From Fimbriimonadales bacterium (GTDB taxonomy: Bacteria > Armatimonadota > Fimbriimonadia > Fimbriimonadales > ATM1): a stretch of 64,000 nt of DNA. The notes below the pieces were generated by a model. It was not told the origin of the DNA, searched no databases, and saw nothing but the letters and a program-made list of their open reading frames with translations. Location: NCBI GenBank assembly GCA_035559795.1, contig DATMAR010000002.1:48820-112819 (forward strand). Direction: 5' to 3'. Below are positions 1 through 8,944 of this stretch, one piece after another. Positions within the stretch are counted from its first letter, which is position 1, and each line of letters starts with the position of its first letter. Made by a program: the position numbers and the translations under genes.

Positions 1-95
1 AAGAACAAGAGAATAACCTAAAGAATGTATTCGAATGGCGTGAATCATTAAAGAAAGAACTTCTCGAGGAAGTTCGACGCAAACTGAACTTATAA
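1..95 (+). CDS. C-terminal end of an unknown protein (partial)
   Basis: An open frame enters from the left edge and ends at a TAA at 93-95. The visible 30 residues are strongly charged and helical in character (KKELLEEVRRK), as at the end of a coiled coil or DNA-associated helix. Nothing in this fragment identifies a family. The start lies outside the window. Confidence 0.5.
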   Translation, partial: EQENNLKNVFEWRESLKKELLEEVRRKLNL

Positions 96-121
96 CGATT
101 TTCTTGTAATTCTTTACGAAG

Positions 122-271
122 TTACAACACCGGCATATCTCCGCCTTCTGTCCCTTTCGCCTTTTGAGCCTCGGGAGGCAATTGCCCTTCGCCTGGCTCA
201 GGCGAGCCCGAACATCCGGATAAGAAGAGTATCAAAAAGAAGATGGTAAAAAACAGGAACGACTTTTGCAT
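122..271 (-). CDS. tiny putative lipoprotein (49 aa)
   Basis: A 49-residue ORF that is easily missed. It starts at an ATG (271) with MQKS, followed by a hydrophobic stretch of about 15 residues and a classical lipobox LSGC, so the mature lipoprotein would begin at Cys20. The mature part is only about 30 residues, rich in Gly, Pro and Glu, and ends at TAA. Small lipoproteins of this form are usually anchored to a membrane, but no function can be read from the sequence. It faces the end of the partial gene at the left edge. Existence as a gene rests on the well-formed signal sequence. Confidence 0.6.
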   Translation of the reverse strand: MQKSFLFFTIFFLILFLSGCSGSPEPGEGQLPPEAQKAKGTEGGDMPVL

Positions 272-430
272 GGTTTTGTTATTTTACAACATTCTTTTTA
301 GTGTCTTAGCACACAAGCCGAGGTATGGAGTCGTAGGTATTCGCCCGTTTTTCAAAAGTAGCTATCTATTTGTACGAAGAAGCGGGTCTCCATGCGTAGC
401 ATGGGGAACCTGTATAAAAAAGGGCTTTTA

Positions 431-452
431 TCGCGCCTAACGGCGCTCCTAC
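431..452. repeat. REP-like palindrome, family A (copy 1)
   Basis: One copy of a short intergenic element whose core is ggagcgccgtaaggcgcg (here reverse-complemented with one change). The core folds as GCGCC-GTAA-GGCGC. Further copies are at 8916, 15754, 24196, 24226, 33573, 52526 and 56830; all lie between genes. Confidence 0.8.
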
Positions 453-547
453 TCTGGTGAGTCTTTCGGAATGCATAACCCCCACCTCTGCTCGCTTCGC
501 TCACAGAAGGGGGGGTTGAAGCGCAACGAATCAAAAGTGCAACAGGA

Positions 548-943
548 TCACGAAAGTGCAGCAAGCGCTTTGTCGTTGTCTTTCGTTTTAATCACGAACA
601 AACTACGACCCTCGAGGGCAGTCGCGTTGCAGTACTCTACATCGACTCCTTCATCTGCTAACTTTTTCAAAATCTCGGCGCATGAACCAGGAGCATTTGG
701 AACATCCACCAAAAGCACATCCGAACCTTGGCAAGAATAACCTGCATTCTGGATTGCCGAACACGCTTTATCGTAATCATCCGCTACGACGTGTATACAA
801 GCCTCGTTCGGTCCCATCTCATATCCTACGATTCCGTTCAGATTTACGCCTGCTTTTGCGACCGTTTCCAGCAATTTAGCTCCAGCGCCTCTTTCGTTCG
901 GCAACGTGATGATGCACTCTTTACCTTTTCTTACGTTTGCCAT
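548..943 (-). CDS. tandem ACT-domain protein
   Basis: A 131-residue protein made of two ACT-like halves (about residues 8-65 and 73-131), the fold that binds small ligands, often amino acids. The first half contains LPNERGAGAKLLETVAKAG and the second DVPNAPGSCAEILKKLADEG, both matching the beta-turn/ligand loop of ACT domains. I start it at the ATG at 943 because GAGGAGG lies just upstream; the frame is open 23 codons further up, but that extension is unlike the family. There is no catalytic domain, so it is probably a stand-alone regulator or ligand sensor. No operon partner is adjacent. Confidence 0.85.
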   Translation of the reverse strand: MANVRKGKECIITLPNERGAGAKLLETVAKAGVNLNGIVGYEMGPNEACIHVVADDYDKACSAIQNAGYSCQGSDVLLVDVPNAPGSCAEILKKLADEGVDVEYCNATALEGRSLFVIKTKDNDKALAALS

Positions 944-1108
944 GATTTGCCTCCTCAGTTTTTCATTTGCGGCTTCGAAAGCCTTTACTTTTGGAATGTT
1001 AATTATACACAAAATCCGAGAATTTCCTCCTAAGCCAAGAGCATTTTCCCAACCGAGGAGAGTGCCTTCGTTAGACGTTCGTAAATCACCTTATAGAAAT
1101 GCAATCGT

Positions 1109-1828
1109 TTATATGCCTATTTCGATTCCTTTTTTCGTAATCTGAAAGGGAATCCAATCTATCGGGTGTGAAACACATTCCATCTTCTCGATTCGAAACT
1201 CGCGTTGCAAACGCATATTCACTTCCCGTATTCGAAAACGAATGATATTATTGGCAAGCATCAACGTGAAATCTATTAAACGGTTGACCAACGCATCGCG
1301 CTCTCTCGATTCGTGAACGATATCGAAATTCGTCATCCGACTGTGATGACACCAGTTCACGGTCCACTGTTCGATCTCATGCCAATTCTTCTCAGGCAAC
1401 TCATGAAAGATGTGCTCGTAACTATCTCCGAAAACGAAACGCGTCACTCCCGCTTTCGACAGTTCCAGGTCTATTCTTTTCATCTCTTCGAAATCTGCCA
1501 AAGCGAAATATCGGACATAAGGATCTCTTTTGTATTCATCGTGATGAGGAAACGCTTGAATCGGGATGAATCGGGAATCCTTTTCGTAACGCGTGATATC
1601 CCAACCGAATGATTGGAAATAACGACGCATTTGCGTCCAGGGTCTGTCATATACGTCCCACGCAACCGTTTCACCTGCTTGTAACCCAGCCCAAATAAAA
1701 CTCATCGCAAATACGCGCTTCCCTGCCCCGGGTGGACCCAATAAAAGCGAGCGAGAACCGCGTGGAATCCCTCCTATGATTTCGTCCAAACCCCTGATTC
1801 CCGTTGCTTGGAGATCGACTTCGTGCAT
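1109..1828 (-). CDS. RecA-superfamily ATPase, KaiC/RAD55-like single domain
   Basis: 239 residues. The N-terminus (ATGIRGLDEIIGGIPRGS) is the typical opening of KaiC, RAD55 and GvpD-like ATPases, in which 'GLDEIIGGGIPRGS' precedes the P-loop. The P-loop is GPPGAGKR at residues 31-38: the Thr/Ser after the lysine, which normally coordinates Mg2+, is Arg here (codon cgc). A Walker B-like strand is FVFGD near residue 145. The C-terminal third is divergent and rich in Trp and His. There is a single RecA domain, so it is not KaiC itself; such proteins are often signalling partners. Downstream is tRNA-Thr on the same strand. The function is unknown. Confidence 0.75.
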   Translation of the reverse strand: MHEVDLQATGIRGLDEIIGGIPRGSRSLLLGPPGAGKRVFAMSFIWAGLQAGETVAWDVYDRPWTQMRRYFQSFGWDITRYEKDSRFIPIQAFPHHDEYKRDPYVRYFALADFEEMKRIDLELSKAGVTRFVFGDSYEHIFHELPEKNWHEIEQWTVNWCHHSRMTNFDIVHESRERDALVNRLIDFTLMLANNIIRFRIREVNMRLQREFRIEKMECVSHPIDWIPFQITKKGIEIGI

Positions 1829-1872
1829 GAGACTTTTAGTTTATCGAAATTGAAATTCGCAAATGAATTCCC

Positions 1873-1947
1873 TGGAGCCGATGGTCGGATTCGAACCGAC
1901 GACCTGCGGTTTACGAAACCGCTGCTCTACCGCTGAGCTACATCGGC
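1873..1947 (-). tRNA. tRNA-Thr (anticodon CGT)
   Basis: The reverse complement folds as a complete cloverleaf. The acceptor arms are gccgatg/catcggc, the anticodon stem-loop gcggt-ttcgtaa-accgc places CGT in the anticodon, and the T-arm carries ggttcgaatcc. The 3' end tcca is encoded, giving discriminator U plus CCA. CGT reads the threonine codon ACG. Confidence 0.97.
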
Positions 1948-2010
1948 GGGGGATTTTTATCTTACCTTGGATTTTCCTGAAGGAAAAAGTCGTATCATTG
2001 TTAACAAACA

Positions 2011-2682
2011 ATGCAGCGTAAAGGATTTTCGCTCATCGAACTGCTCGTCGTGATTGCAATTCTGGCGCTTCTCGCCGCGCTGCTCTTTCCCGTTTATTTC
2101 CGCGCAAAAAACGCGAGCAAACAATCCAAATGCCTCAACAATCTCAAGCAAATCGGCGGGGCGTTTATGCTTTACATGCAAGATTACGATGACATTTGGC
2201 CCTTCGGCGTAGACCCGGCGGATAAATATACTCCCGATATCTGGAACGATTATCCGGAATTCAAAGCGAGAATCCCTTCCATCCCTCTCATGCACGAATT
2301 ATTGCAACCTTATCTCCCTTCGAAAGCAGTATGGGAATGCCCAGCCGATAAAGGGCAAATCATAGACGACGTCTCTTTTCATATTCTCGAAAGCATGCCG
2401 AGTAGTTACGAAAAATTCGGAACGAGTTATTACTATCGCACCGAACTCACAGTGAAAAGTTTGATAAGTTCGAGCATCCCCAATCTTCCCGAAATCAATG
2501 TTTATTTCGACGGCTCTGGGGCGTGGCACACGGGCGAACCGCTTTTAGAACGGAACGATTCTTGGGAAGAAATCCAACAGAAATTGAAAAATTACCGTTA
2601 TAACGTCCTTTGGGGTGACTTTCATGCGAAAAACGTCTCTCGCGAACAATACTGGGCAGCGTGGCAAACTCCTCTTCTCTAA
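2011..2682 (+). CDS. prepilin-type N-terminal domain protein (pseudopilin-like)
   Basis: 223 residues. The N-terminus QRKG^[16 protein letters not shown] is a type III signal peptide: prepilin peptidase would cut after Gly and methylate Phe, leaving Glu+5 and a hydrophobic helix of about 20 residues. Residues 30-60 ([19 protein letters not shown]) match the many pilin-like proteins of Planctomycetes and Armatimonadota that share this N-terminus. The usual C-terminal HX9DG motif is replaced by a looser WGDFHAKN. It is probably a minor pilin or surface pseudopilin rather than a main pilus subunit. Its last 22 bases overlap the start of the amidohydrolase gene. Confidence 0.85.
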   Translation: MQRKGFSLIELLVVIAILALLAALLFPVYFRAKNASKQSKCLNNLKQIGGAFMLYMQDYDDIWPFGVDPADKYTPDIWNDYPEFKARIPSIPLMHELLQPYLPSKAVWECPADKGQIIDDVSFHILESMPSSYEKFGTSYYYRTELTVKSLISSSIPNLPEINVYFDGSGAWHTGEPLLERNDSWEEIQQKLKNYRYNVLWGDFHAKNVSREQYWAAWQTPLL

Positions 2683-3851
2683 TCATAAGACCTGACGCTG
2701 TCATCTTTCCTGACGGGAGGATCCAACCCGATATCGAAGTTTGCATTGAACAAGGCCGTATAAGCGAACTCCGTCCACGAAAATCGCGCACAGGAAAAGA
2801 GGATGGACTTTTATTATCCGCTGCATTCGTAAATGCTCATTCTCATCTCGAATATTACGACTGTATCGGACGATGGAAAGGCGTCGAATATTGGAAATTC
2901 ATCGAAGAGATTACAGAATTAAAACCACGAAGAGAACGCGCGCACGTCCTCGAACAGGCGCAAATCGCTGCCAAACTCCAATTGACCACCGGAATATCGG
3001 CAATCGCCGAGTGGATGGACTGGAATGTAAGCCTTTCTGCTTTAGAAGAAGCAAAACTCGATGGAAGATTATTTCAGGAAGTGATAACGGGATATGGAAA
3101 CGAAGATTGGGAAAACGAAATAACGATAATGAAAACTCTTCTCGAAGAGCATAAACGACATATCCACCTGCCCATTACTTTAGCCCCCCATGCATCATTC
3201 ACTGTGCATCCTTCGGTATTCGAGGCATTGAAAACCGAAAACCCCACTTCTATACATGTCGCAGAACATCCCATCGAAAACGAATTCTTCCGCTTCGGGA
3301 AAGGACCAATTGCAGAGGCATTTCGAAAGCGCGGAATACATTTCGAGCCTTTAGGCTGCAGCAGTATCGAATATTTAGATTCGAAGGGCTTTCTTAAACC
3401 AACTACGCAACTCGTTCATGTCTGCGATGTATCTCGAGAAGAAATCGAAATCCTCGCATCTCGTGGGGTAACCGTTGCGCATTGCCCCCGTTCGAACGAA
3501 AATCTTTTATGCCCCCCCGCACCGGTCGCTCGCATGCGCGAAAAAGAGATACCTGTGGGACTCGGGCTCGATAGTGCTGCTACCTCTGGTGAAATAGATA
3601 TGTTCGCTGAAATACGCGCAGCGCTTCGTGCTGCCAAAATACGAGGCGAACCCCTCACGCCAGAAGATGTTTGGACGATGGCGACTACAGAAGGCGCAAA
3701 ATCAATTTTTCTTTCACGCAACTGGAACATCGAACAGGGAGGAAACCCTGATTTGATTTTAATAAACCCAGGAAAAGCACGAAATTTAGAAGAACTGATT
3801 CGATTCGCCAGCCCGCGAGCGATAACGAAACTTATACGCTTAAAAAAATAA
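2661..3851 (+). CDS. amidohydrolase of the TRZ/ATZ deaminase type
   Basis: 396 residues with a metal-dependent amidohydrolase core. The first metal motif is NAHSHLE near residue 56. Later come [10 protein letters not shown], the third metal histidine in IHVAEHP, the HCPRSN segment and GLGLDSAAT, which holds the metal-ligand/catalytic Asp. This pattern fits 5'-methylthioadenosine/S-adenosylhomocysteine deaminases, guanine deaminases and aminodeoxyfutalosine deaminase; the last would serve futalosine menaquinone synthesis, but no mqn gene is in the window to support it. The start is a GTG at 2661 within the preceding gene, so translation may be coupled. A strong hairpin lies immediately after the stop. 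Confidence 0.85.
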   Translation: MANSSSLIIRPDAVIFPDGRIQPDIEVCIEQGRISELRPRKSRTGKEDGLLLSAAFVNAHSHLEYYDCIGRWKGVEYWKFIEEITELKPRRERAHVLEQAQIAAKLQLTTGISAIAEWMDWNVSLSALEEAKLDGRLFQEVITGYGNEDWENEITIMKTLLEEHKRHIHLPITLAPHASFTVHPSVFEALKTENPTSIHVAEHPIENEFFRFGKGPIAEAFRKRGIHFEPLGCSSIEYLDSKGFLKPTTQLVHVCDVSREEIEILASRGVTVAHCPRSNENLLCPPAPVARMREKEIPVGLGLDSAATSGEIDMFAEIRAALRAAKIRGEPLTPEDVWTMATTEGAKSIFLSRNWNIEQGGNPDLILINPGKARNLEELIRFASPRAITKLIRLKK

Positions 3852-3890
3852 GACCTATAAGATTTTTTTTTCGTCTTATAGGTCTTTCTG
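3851..3890. terminator. bidirectional terminator between convergent genes
   Basis: A perfect 12-bp inverted repeat, agacctataaga (3851-3862) and tcttataggtct (3874-3885), has a T-rich loop. It separates the amidohydrolase (plus) and metalloprotease (minus) genes, which end within 43 bases of each other. Confidence 0.8.
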
Positions 3891-3893
3891 ATT

Positions 3894-6611
3894 TTATCTC
3901 GGAGTGGCTACAACCGATTTCATTGCGCGATCTATTCTGTTTTTCATGTCGCGCAGATGTATCCTCGTCATTTCATCTTCTGCTTTCGCTGTGGCGAGTC
4001 TTTTTTGAAGTCTTGCAAGCATGTCCCAGCAGATAACGCGCGCATCTTCTTCGATTCCTCCGGGAGGCGCCATCGCTTGGGTGATCAATCCTTCCAAAGT
4101 GAACCGCTGCAAATCCCTGCGTAAAACACCAATTTTTCTTCCTGTTCCAATTTCCGAAAATACATTCCCGACGACTGCACCGTAAAGTTCGGGCAAGGTC
4201 AATGCGCCATTCTTGCCACGCAATTTGTAGGCGTTATTGTTCACTCGTCGAACCGTTGTCGCAGAAATCAACCGAACGACCACAGCGCGCTGCAAACTGC
4301 TAATCATGTCTTTAATCGGTGCTTCATCGTAAACTTCGCTATTGTAATCCGGGCTTAAGTTCAGGAGAACTTTGTCGCTCAACCTGAATGCATCTTCACG
4401 GAGCAAGTTATCCACCATGATGCGAAGCGCTTTTCTTTGCAATTGTGGATCTACGGGCACGAGAGTGGGTTGTTCGTTCTCATCGCCCGCAAAGTTACGA
4501 CGACCGTGTAACCCACCGACGAAACGACTTGCAAGAAGACAGTTTCTGAACGTCTGGCTCATCGCGATTTGAACTGCGCGTGTGAGGTCGCTATAAGGCT
4601 TGCCCTTTTGCGGATAACGCTTATCTGCCTGCTCTAAAAGTCGTTTCGCCACGTAAATGGATGTTTCCGCCGCCTCTAATGGATTCTTCGAAATGTCGAA
4701 GCGCACGACGTACGGGTCAAAGAGGTCCGCGTTTTCGTCGGTCATAAAGGCATGACCAGGTCTTCCGTTCTTCGCGGCGATTTTTTGCAGATAAGGTAAC
4801 TCCTTCAAAGGGTCTTTGATTCCAAAATCCGTGTATCCGTATTCGATGGCGAAAATATCATACGTTCCAATGGTGTTCGAATAAAAGTCACCTTTCCCTT
4901 GCGCAACGGCTGCAATATTCACAGGAACATAGTCCATCACGCTCGAACTAATCCCTTTCTCTTTGGTGATATTCGGGTTTTTGAGTTCATTGAGAGAAAG
5001 TTCCGTTGAACCCACGAAGTTATGTCGCAATCCGAGACAGTGACCCATTTCATGGGAAACTAAATCGGCGAGGAATTCTTTGATATATTCGTCTCTGCTC
5101 ATCGAAAGCGGATGGAGAGTATTCAATGCAAGCCAACCGAATGTCGCTGAAGAGAGTTTCCCTTCACCTAAAGTACACAAATTCCAAATCGGAAGTGGCC
5201 TTTTACCGACATCGAGGGTTTGCGAAGTTCCGTTATCGTCTTGAAAAACCGTTTCACGCAAAAGCGCGCTCCACGAATATGTCGCAGGATTTACAATCCA
5301 TGTGTACTCTTGACCGACATACATCACCATATTAGCGTCTACGTTGATGCTTGCATTCACGATTTCTCCGGTAAACGGATCTGTTCTAAACAATGCGACA
5401 GCATAACCGGCGTCTTCGGAATCCGTAAATCGGAGAACGTTGTATCGCATATCGGAATGGCTCCATTTGTCTTCTTCGGTTTTGTACTTGACGACAATGG
5501 CGTTTTTAATTCCGATTTTTTCGAATGCCTTATTCCATCGTAAGATTCCTTCCGCGCATGCTTCACGCCATTTTCGCGGCACAGAATCGTCTATGTACCA
5601 AACGATGGGTTTTTCCGGTTCGCTCAATGCTGCGTTCGGGTCTTTTTTCTTGATATTCCAGCGGTTGATTAATCGCGTCGTTCTATCGAGTTCCATGAAG
5701 CGTTCATGATCGAAGAATTGCTGCACAAAATATCCAACGCGCGGGTCGGCAAGACGTGGAACGTAATCCGATTTCTTTTGCGGATAGAGCAAATAGGTAA
5801 CGGAAAAAGGAAGACTGCGGTCATCCGCTAAATGACTTTTTCCACCCATCCCAAAGATACCGGCGAGTCCTTCTGGCCCCCCCGTAGGCATTCTGCCAGC
5901 AGTGTAATACATATCTACATGAATGACTAAGTTTTCCGGATATCCCTCGATGGAAGTAACGCGAGTTTTGTTTCGATCCAATTGATAAGGTCGTCCCATA
6001 GACATCATCACGAGCATGCTCAAATCGAAGAGATCACCGTAGAAAAAGTCCGTGATTTTCACGAGCATCTTTTTCGTGTCGGGATGCTCCGCTTCGATTT
6101 TGTAACTCCCTAAAACGCCTTCGGGAAAAGAACGCTCAGCGGCTTTTGCCATTGGGTCATCCGATTTCCAGCGCCATGCCAAATTCGGAACATAAAGCCA
6201 AATCTCTTCGTCGCGTTTCTCCAATCGAAAAGCATCTACGGCTTGAAAATCTCTACCAATCGGAAAACCAGCAGTAACTCCGAAAGGAGACGCTCCCGTA
6301 CGAAATGCACCCTGGATATACCAATACCTGCTCAATTGCGAAGGGTCTAATTCTAAATACACGTCTTTCTTCTTCAGATAAAGCGTGAGAGGACCTTCGG
6401 ATTTCGTAGAGTCTTTGAGAATCTCTTCGTACTTTTTGATTTTTTCCTGACGTTCTTTCTCCTCTTGCTCTTTCTTCTTTTGCTCGTCGCTTTTGTCTTG
6501 TTTTTCTTTTGTAGGAGTTTGTCCCGTTTGGTCGGGGACGAACTCATCCTGCGCCGGAGCCTGGGACAAAAACATGATGATTGCGATAACGGATATTAGA
6601 GTTCGTTTCAT
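3894..6611 (-). CDS. secreted zinc-dependent metalloprotease (DUF5117/DUF5118 type)
   Basis: 905 residues. A signal peptide ends near SQAPAQ (residue 21), followed by a highly charged KEKQDKSDEQKKKEQEEKERQ linker. The catalytic motif HEMGHCLGLRHN is an extended metzincin signature (HExxHxxGxxH) in the middle of the protein, preceded by SHEMGH context and followed by SSVMDY, a likely Met-turn. These features and the length match the large zinc-dependent metalloprotease family found in Bacteroidota, Armatimonadota and others, whose substrates are mostly unknown. It should act outside the cytoplasm. It is monocistronic, with its own terminator and divergent galE upstream. Confidence 0.9.
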   Translation of the reverse strand: MKRTLISVIAIIMFLSQAPAQDEFVPDQTGQTPTKEKQDKSDEQKKKEQEEKERQEKIKKYEEILKDSTKSEGPLTLYLKKKDVYLELDPSQLSRYWYIQGAFRTGASPFGVTAGFPIGRDFQAVDAFRLEKRDEEIWLYVPNLAWRWKSDDPMAKAAERSFPEGVLGSYKIEAEHPDTKKMLVKITDFFYGDLFDLSMLVMMSMGRPYQLDRNKTRVTSIEGYPENLVIHVDMYYTAGRMPTGGPEGLAGIFGMGGKSHLADDRSLPFSVTYLLYPQKKSDYVPRLADPRVGYFVQQFFDHERFMELDRTTRLINRWNIKKKDPNAALSEPEKPIVWYIDDSVPRKWREACAEGILRWNKAFEKIGIKNAIVVKYKTEEDKWSHSDMRYNVLRFTDSEDAGYAVALFRTDPFTGEIVNASINVDANMVMYVGQEYTWIVNPATYSWSALLRETVFQDDNGTSQTLDVGKRPLPIWNLCTLGEGKLSSATFGWLALNTLHPLSMSRDEYIKEFLADLVSHEMGHCLGLRHNFVGSTELSLNELKNPNITKEKGISSSVMDYVPVNIAAVAQGKGDFYSNTIGTYDIFAIEYGYTDFGIKDPLKELPYLQKIAAKNGRPGHAFMTDENADLFDPYVVRFDISKNPLEAAETSIYVAKRLLEQADKRYPQKGKPYSDLTRAVQIAMSQTFRNCLLASRFVGGLHGRRNFAGDENEQPTLVPVDPQLQRKALRIMVDNLLREDAFRLSDKVLLNLSPDYNSEVYDEAPIKDMISSLQRAVVVRLISATTVRRVNNNAYKLRGKNGALTLPELYGAVVGNVFSEIGTGRKIGVLRRDLQRFTLEGLITQAMAPPGGIEEDARVICWDMLARLQKRLATAKAEDEMTRIHLRDMKNRIDRAMKSVVATPR

Positions 6612-6732
6612 TGAAGTCTTTTACACTCCTTAGGGAATCCCGTCGTTTTGTGGGGTTGTCGAGTATACCCGTATGTAGTAAACCTCCCCACTGTCGGTTT
6701 GATTCCCCGAAGATGTCGGTAAACTCGAACTC

Positions 6733-7737
6733 GTGATTCTCGTTCTCGGTGGTGCCGGATTCGTCGGTTCGCATGTTGCGAAGGCTCTCCGGCAGAAGAA
6801 TCTTCCTCATCTCGTCGCTGACAATCTGGAAAAAGGCCATTTAGAGGCGATTGGGAAAAGCCCTTTCGAAAAGACTGACATTAGAAATCCAGCAGAACTC
6901 GATGCCCTTTTCTCTCGGTTTTCCTTCGAGAGCGTGATGCTTTTCGCGGGTTACACGAGCGTGCCGGAAAGCGTGCAATTTCCCGACCTATATTTTTCGA
7001 ATAATTTTATAGGAGCTTTTAACCTCCTCGATTCGATGCGAAAGCATGACGTCAAACGCATCATTTTCAGCAGCAGCGCAGCCGTTTACGGAGAACCGCG
7101 AAGCATTCCGATTCCAGAAGACCACCCGACGAACCCGACGAATCCTTACGGAGAGACTAAGTTGGCTGTCGAGAGACTTCTTCATTGGGAAAGCGTTGCT
7201 TATGGCTTGAAGGCAATCAGTTTGCGATACTTCAACGCAGCAGGAGCCGACCCTGAGGGGGAAATCGGAGAAGACCACCGACCCGAAACACATCTCATTC
7301 CCTTAGCGATTGATGCCGCTTTGGGACGTTGCGATGCGCTTACGATTTTCGGGGACGATTACGATACACCGGACGGTACTTGCATTCGCGATTACATCCA
7401 TGTTTCCGACCTCGCTGACGCTCATTTGCTCGCACTCGAAAAATTGAGTCAAACGGAAAACCCTTGCCACAAAGCCATCAATTTAGGCTCCGAACATGGT
7501 TTCAGTGTGAAAGATGTTGTTGATACCGTGGAACGTGTCTCTGGAAGAAAAGTCCCCTACAAAATCGGACCGAGAAGACCCGGAGATCCCGCTCGCCTTG
7601 TCGCATCGTCACGGCTTGCAAAATCTTTTCTCGGCTGGAAACCACGCTACGACGATTTAGAGACCATCGTAGAACATGCTTTTTCTTGGCGCTCATGCCA
7701 TCCGAATGGCTACGAGAAGCGTTTAAACAGTGGGTAA
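6733..7737 (+). CDS. galE: UDP-glucose 4-epimerase
   Basis: 334 residues of an extended short-chain dehydrogenase. The NAD-binding GGAGFVGSH lies at residues 6-14. The Ser-Ser-Ala-Ala-Val-Tyr-Gly segment and PYGETK carry the catalytic Ser and Tyr-xxx-Lys, and YFNAAGADPEGEIGEDH is the GalE substrate-binding signature. It interconverts UDP-glucose and UDP-galactose in the cytoplasm; galK at 33.7 kb would feed the same Leloir pathway. The start is a GTG (6733) placed exactly where the family begins, with no strong ribosome binding site. nuoB follows 13 bases later, probably in the same transcript. Confidence 0.95.
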   Translation: MILVLGGAGFVGSHVAKALRQKNLPHLVADNLEKGHLEAIGKSPFEKTDIRNPAELDALFSRFSFESVMLFAGYTSVPESVQFPDLYFSNNFIGAFNLLDSMRKHDVKRIIFSSSAAVYGEPRSIPIPEDHPTNPTNPYGETKLAVERLLHWESVAYGLKAISLRYFNAAGADPEGEIGEDHRPETHLIPLAIDAALGRCDALTIFGDDYDTPDGTCIRDYIHVSDLADAHLLALEKLSQTENPCHKAINLGSEHGFSVKDVVDTVERVSGRKVPYKIGPRRPGDPARLVASSRLAKSFLGWKPRYDDLETIVEHAFSWRSCHPNGYEKRLNSG

Positions 7738-7750
7738 AGTCTAAATTCAC

Positions 7751-8314
7751 ATGCCGAAACGAATCGAAGAAATCGTTTTTCATGATAGTGCCTCTCCGAA
7801 AATAGGCAGCCTCGAACGAGGAGGAGCCGTTCTGATAGGTTCTATTGATGAATTGCTCAACCAGGCGCGAAGCAACTCGCTTTGGCCTCTCACGTTCGGA
7901 TTGGCGTGCTGTGCAATCGAGATGATGTCTACGGTGGCTTCTCGATTCGACATTTCCCGTTTCGGAAGTGAGGCATTTCGAGCCACCCCGAGACAGGCAG
8001 ATGTCATGATTGTCGCAGGTCGTGTGAGCAAAAAAATGGCACCTGTGCTCAGGCAAATCTACGACCAAATGCCCGAGCCGAAATGGGTCATCAGTATGGG
8101 TGCATGTGCGAGCAGTGGTGGGGTGTACAACAATTACGCCATCGTTCAAGGAGTCGACCAAATCGTACCAGTAGATGTATATGTTCCTGGTTGCCCCCCC
8201 TCGCCTGATGCGTTGATATATGGATTATTGAAACTGCAAGAAAAAATCCGGAATACGAGAGGAAACAAACTCATCGAGTTGATACCGAGGAAACAAAAGG
8301 TGATGAAACCTTGA
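7751..8314 (+). CDS. nuoB: NADH-quinone oxidoreductase subunit B-like protein
   Basis: 187 residues. It carries the NuoB/PSST ligands for the terminal 4Fe-4S cluster N2: LACCAIEMM with two adjacent Cys, MGACASSGG and [10 protein letters not shown]. The N-terminal segment ([20 protein letters not shown]) and overall length are normal. NuoB sits at the quinone end of respiratory complex I, on the cytoplasmic side. Its stop overlaps the nuoI start (TTGA). No nuoA, C, D or membrane subunits are adjacent, so the rest of the complex must be elsewhere or this is a partial module. The PGCPPS codons contain a C7 run at 8194-8200. Confidence 0.95.
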   Translation: MPKRIEEIVFHDSASPKIGSLERGGAVLIGSIDELLNQARSNSLWPLTFGLACCAIEMMSTVASRFDISRFGSEAFRATPRQADVMIVAGRVSKKMAPVLRQIYDQMPEPKWVISMGACASSGGVYNNYAIVQGVDQIVPVDVYVPGCPPSPDALIYGLLKLQEKIRNTRGNKLIELIPRKQKVMKP

Positions 8315-8769
8315 TAGCGGAAGTCTGGAGAGATGTAATTCAACCGATCTTCAAGGGGCTTCTCCTTGTCGCTCGTCACATTCGTCGCCCCAAAGTTACG
8401 GTGATGTATCCTGAACAAAAGCGAGAGCCTTTTCCTCGCACGCGATGGCGTCATGTTCTCACTCGATACGAAAACGGGTTGGAAAAATGCATCGGATGTT
8501 CGCTTTGCGCTGGAGCATGTCCTGCAAAATGCATTTATGTAGAGGCGGCGGAAAACACGGACGAAGAACGCTACAGTCCTGGGGAAAGATATGCTAAACG
8601 ATACGAAATCAACATGCTGCGTTGTATTTTTTGCGGATTATGTCAAGAAGCCTGTCCAACGGGAGCTATAGTGCTTCGCTCCGATTTCGAGTTAGCGGAT
8701 TACCATCGGGAAGATTTTGTTTACACGAAAGAGATGCTTTTAGAAAAAATGCCTATAAAAGAAGATTAG
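8311..8769 (+). CDS. nuoI: NADH-quinone oxidoreductase subunit I-like ferredoxin
   Basis: 152 residues with two 4Fe-4S motifs, [15 protein letters not shown] and [14 protein letters not shown], separated by the spacing usual in NuoI. After the second comes the family's [18 protein letters not shown]. It passes electrons toward the NuoB cluster in complex I. The start is a TTG whose last bases form the nuoB stop (TTGA), so translation is most likely coupled. Amino acids 1-30 include the short amphipathic helix region. It is followed by 175 bases that hold two palindromic repeats but no clear terminator. Confidence 0.95.
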   Translation: MIAEVWRDVIQPIFKGLLLVARHIRRPKVTVMYPEQKREPFPRTRWRHVLTRYENGLEKCIGCSLCAGACPAKCIYVEAAENTDEERYSPGERYAKRYEINMLRCIFCGLCQEACPTGAIVLRSDFELADYHREDFVYTKEMLLEKMPIKED

Positions 8770-8863
8770 CGCTTGTACTCCTTGCTCCTAATATTTTATA
8801 AATTCTTTTTTTTGCAATAACACGCCATGGTTTTTGACCGAAACCATTGTCACATTTTCTTTA

Positions 8864-8888
8864 GCCTCAACAGCAGGAGTGTTGAGGC
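8864..8888. repeat. palindromic repeat, family B (diverged copy)
   Basis: gcctcaaca/tgttgaggc arms surround an imperfect centre. It is a diverged member of the gcctcaactgc...gcagttgaggc family seen at 35481, 46898-47176 and 52580. Confidence 0.65.
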
Positions 8889-8915
8889 ATCTGTCACGAA
8901 CCACTCGATTCGAAA

Positions 8916-8937
8916 TCGCGCCTTACCGCGCTCCTAC
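8916..8937. repeat. REP-like palindrome, family A (copy 2)
   Basis: This is the reverse-complement copy tcgcgccttaccgcgctcc with one arm mismatch. It sits just beyond the 3' end of cstA, 30 bases after a family B palindrome. Confidence 0.75.
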
Positions 8938-8944
8938 AGTGGTA

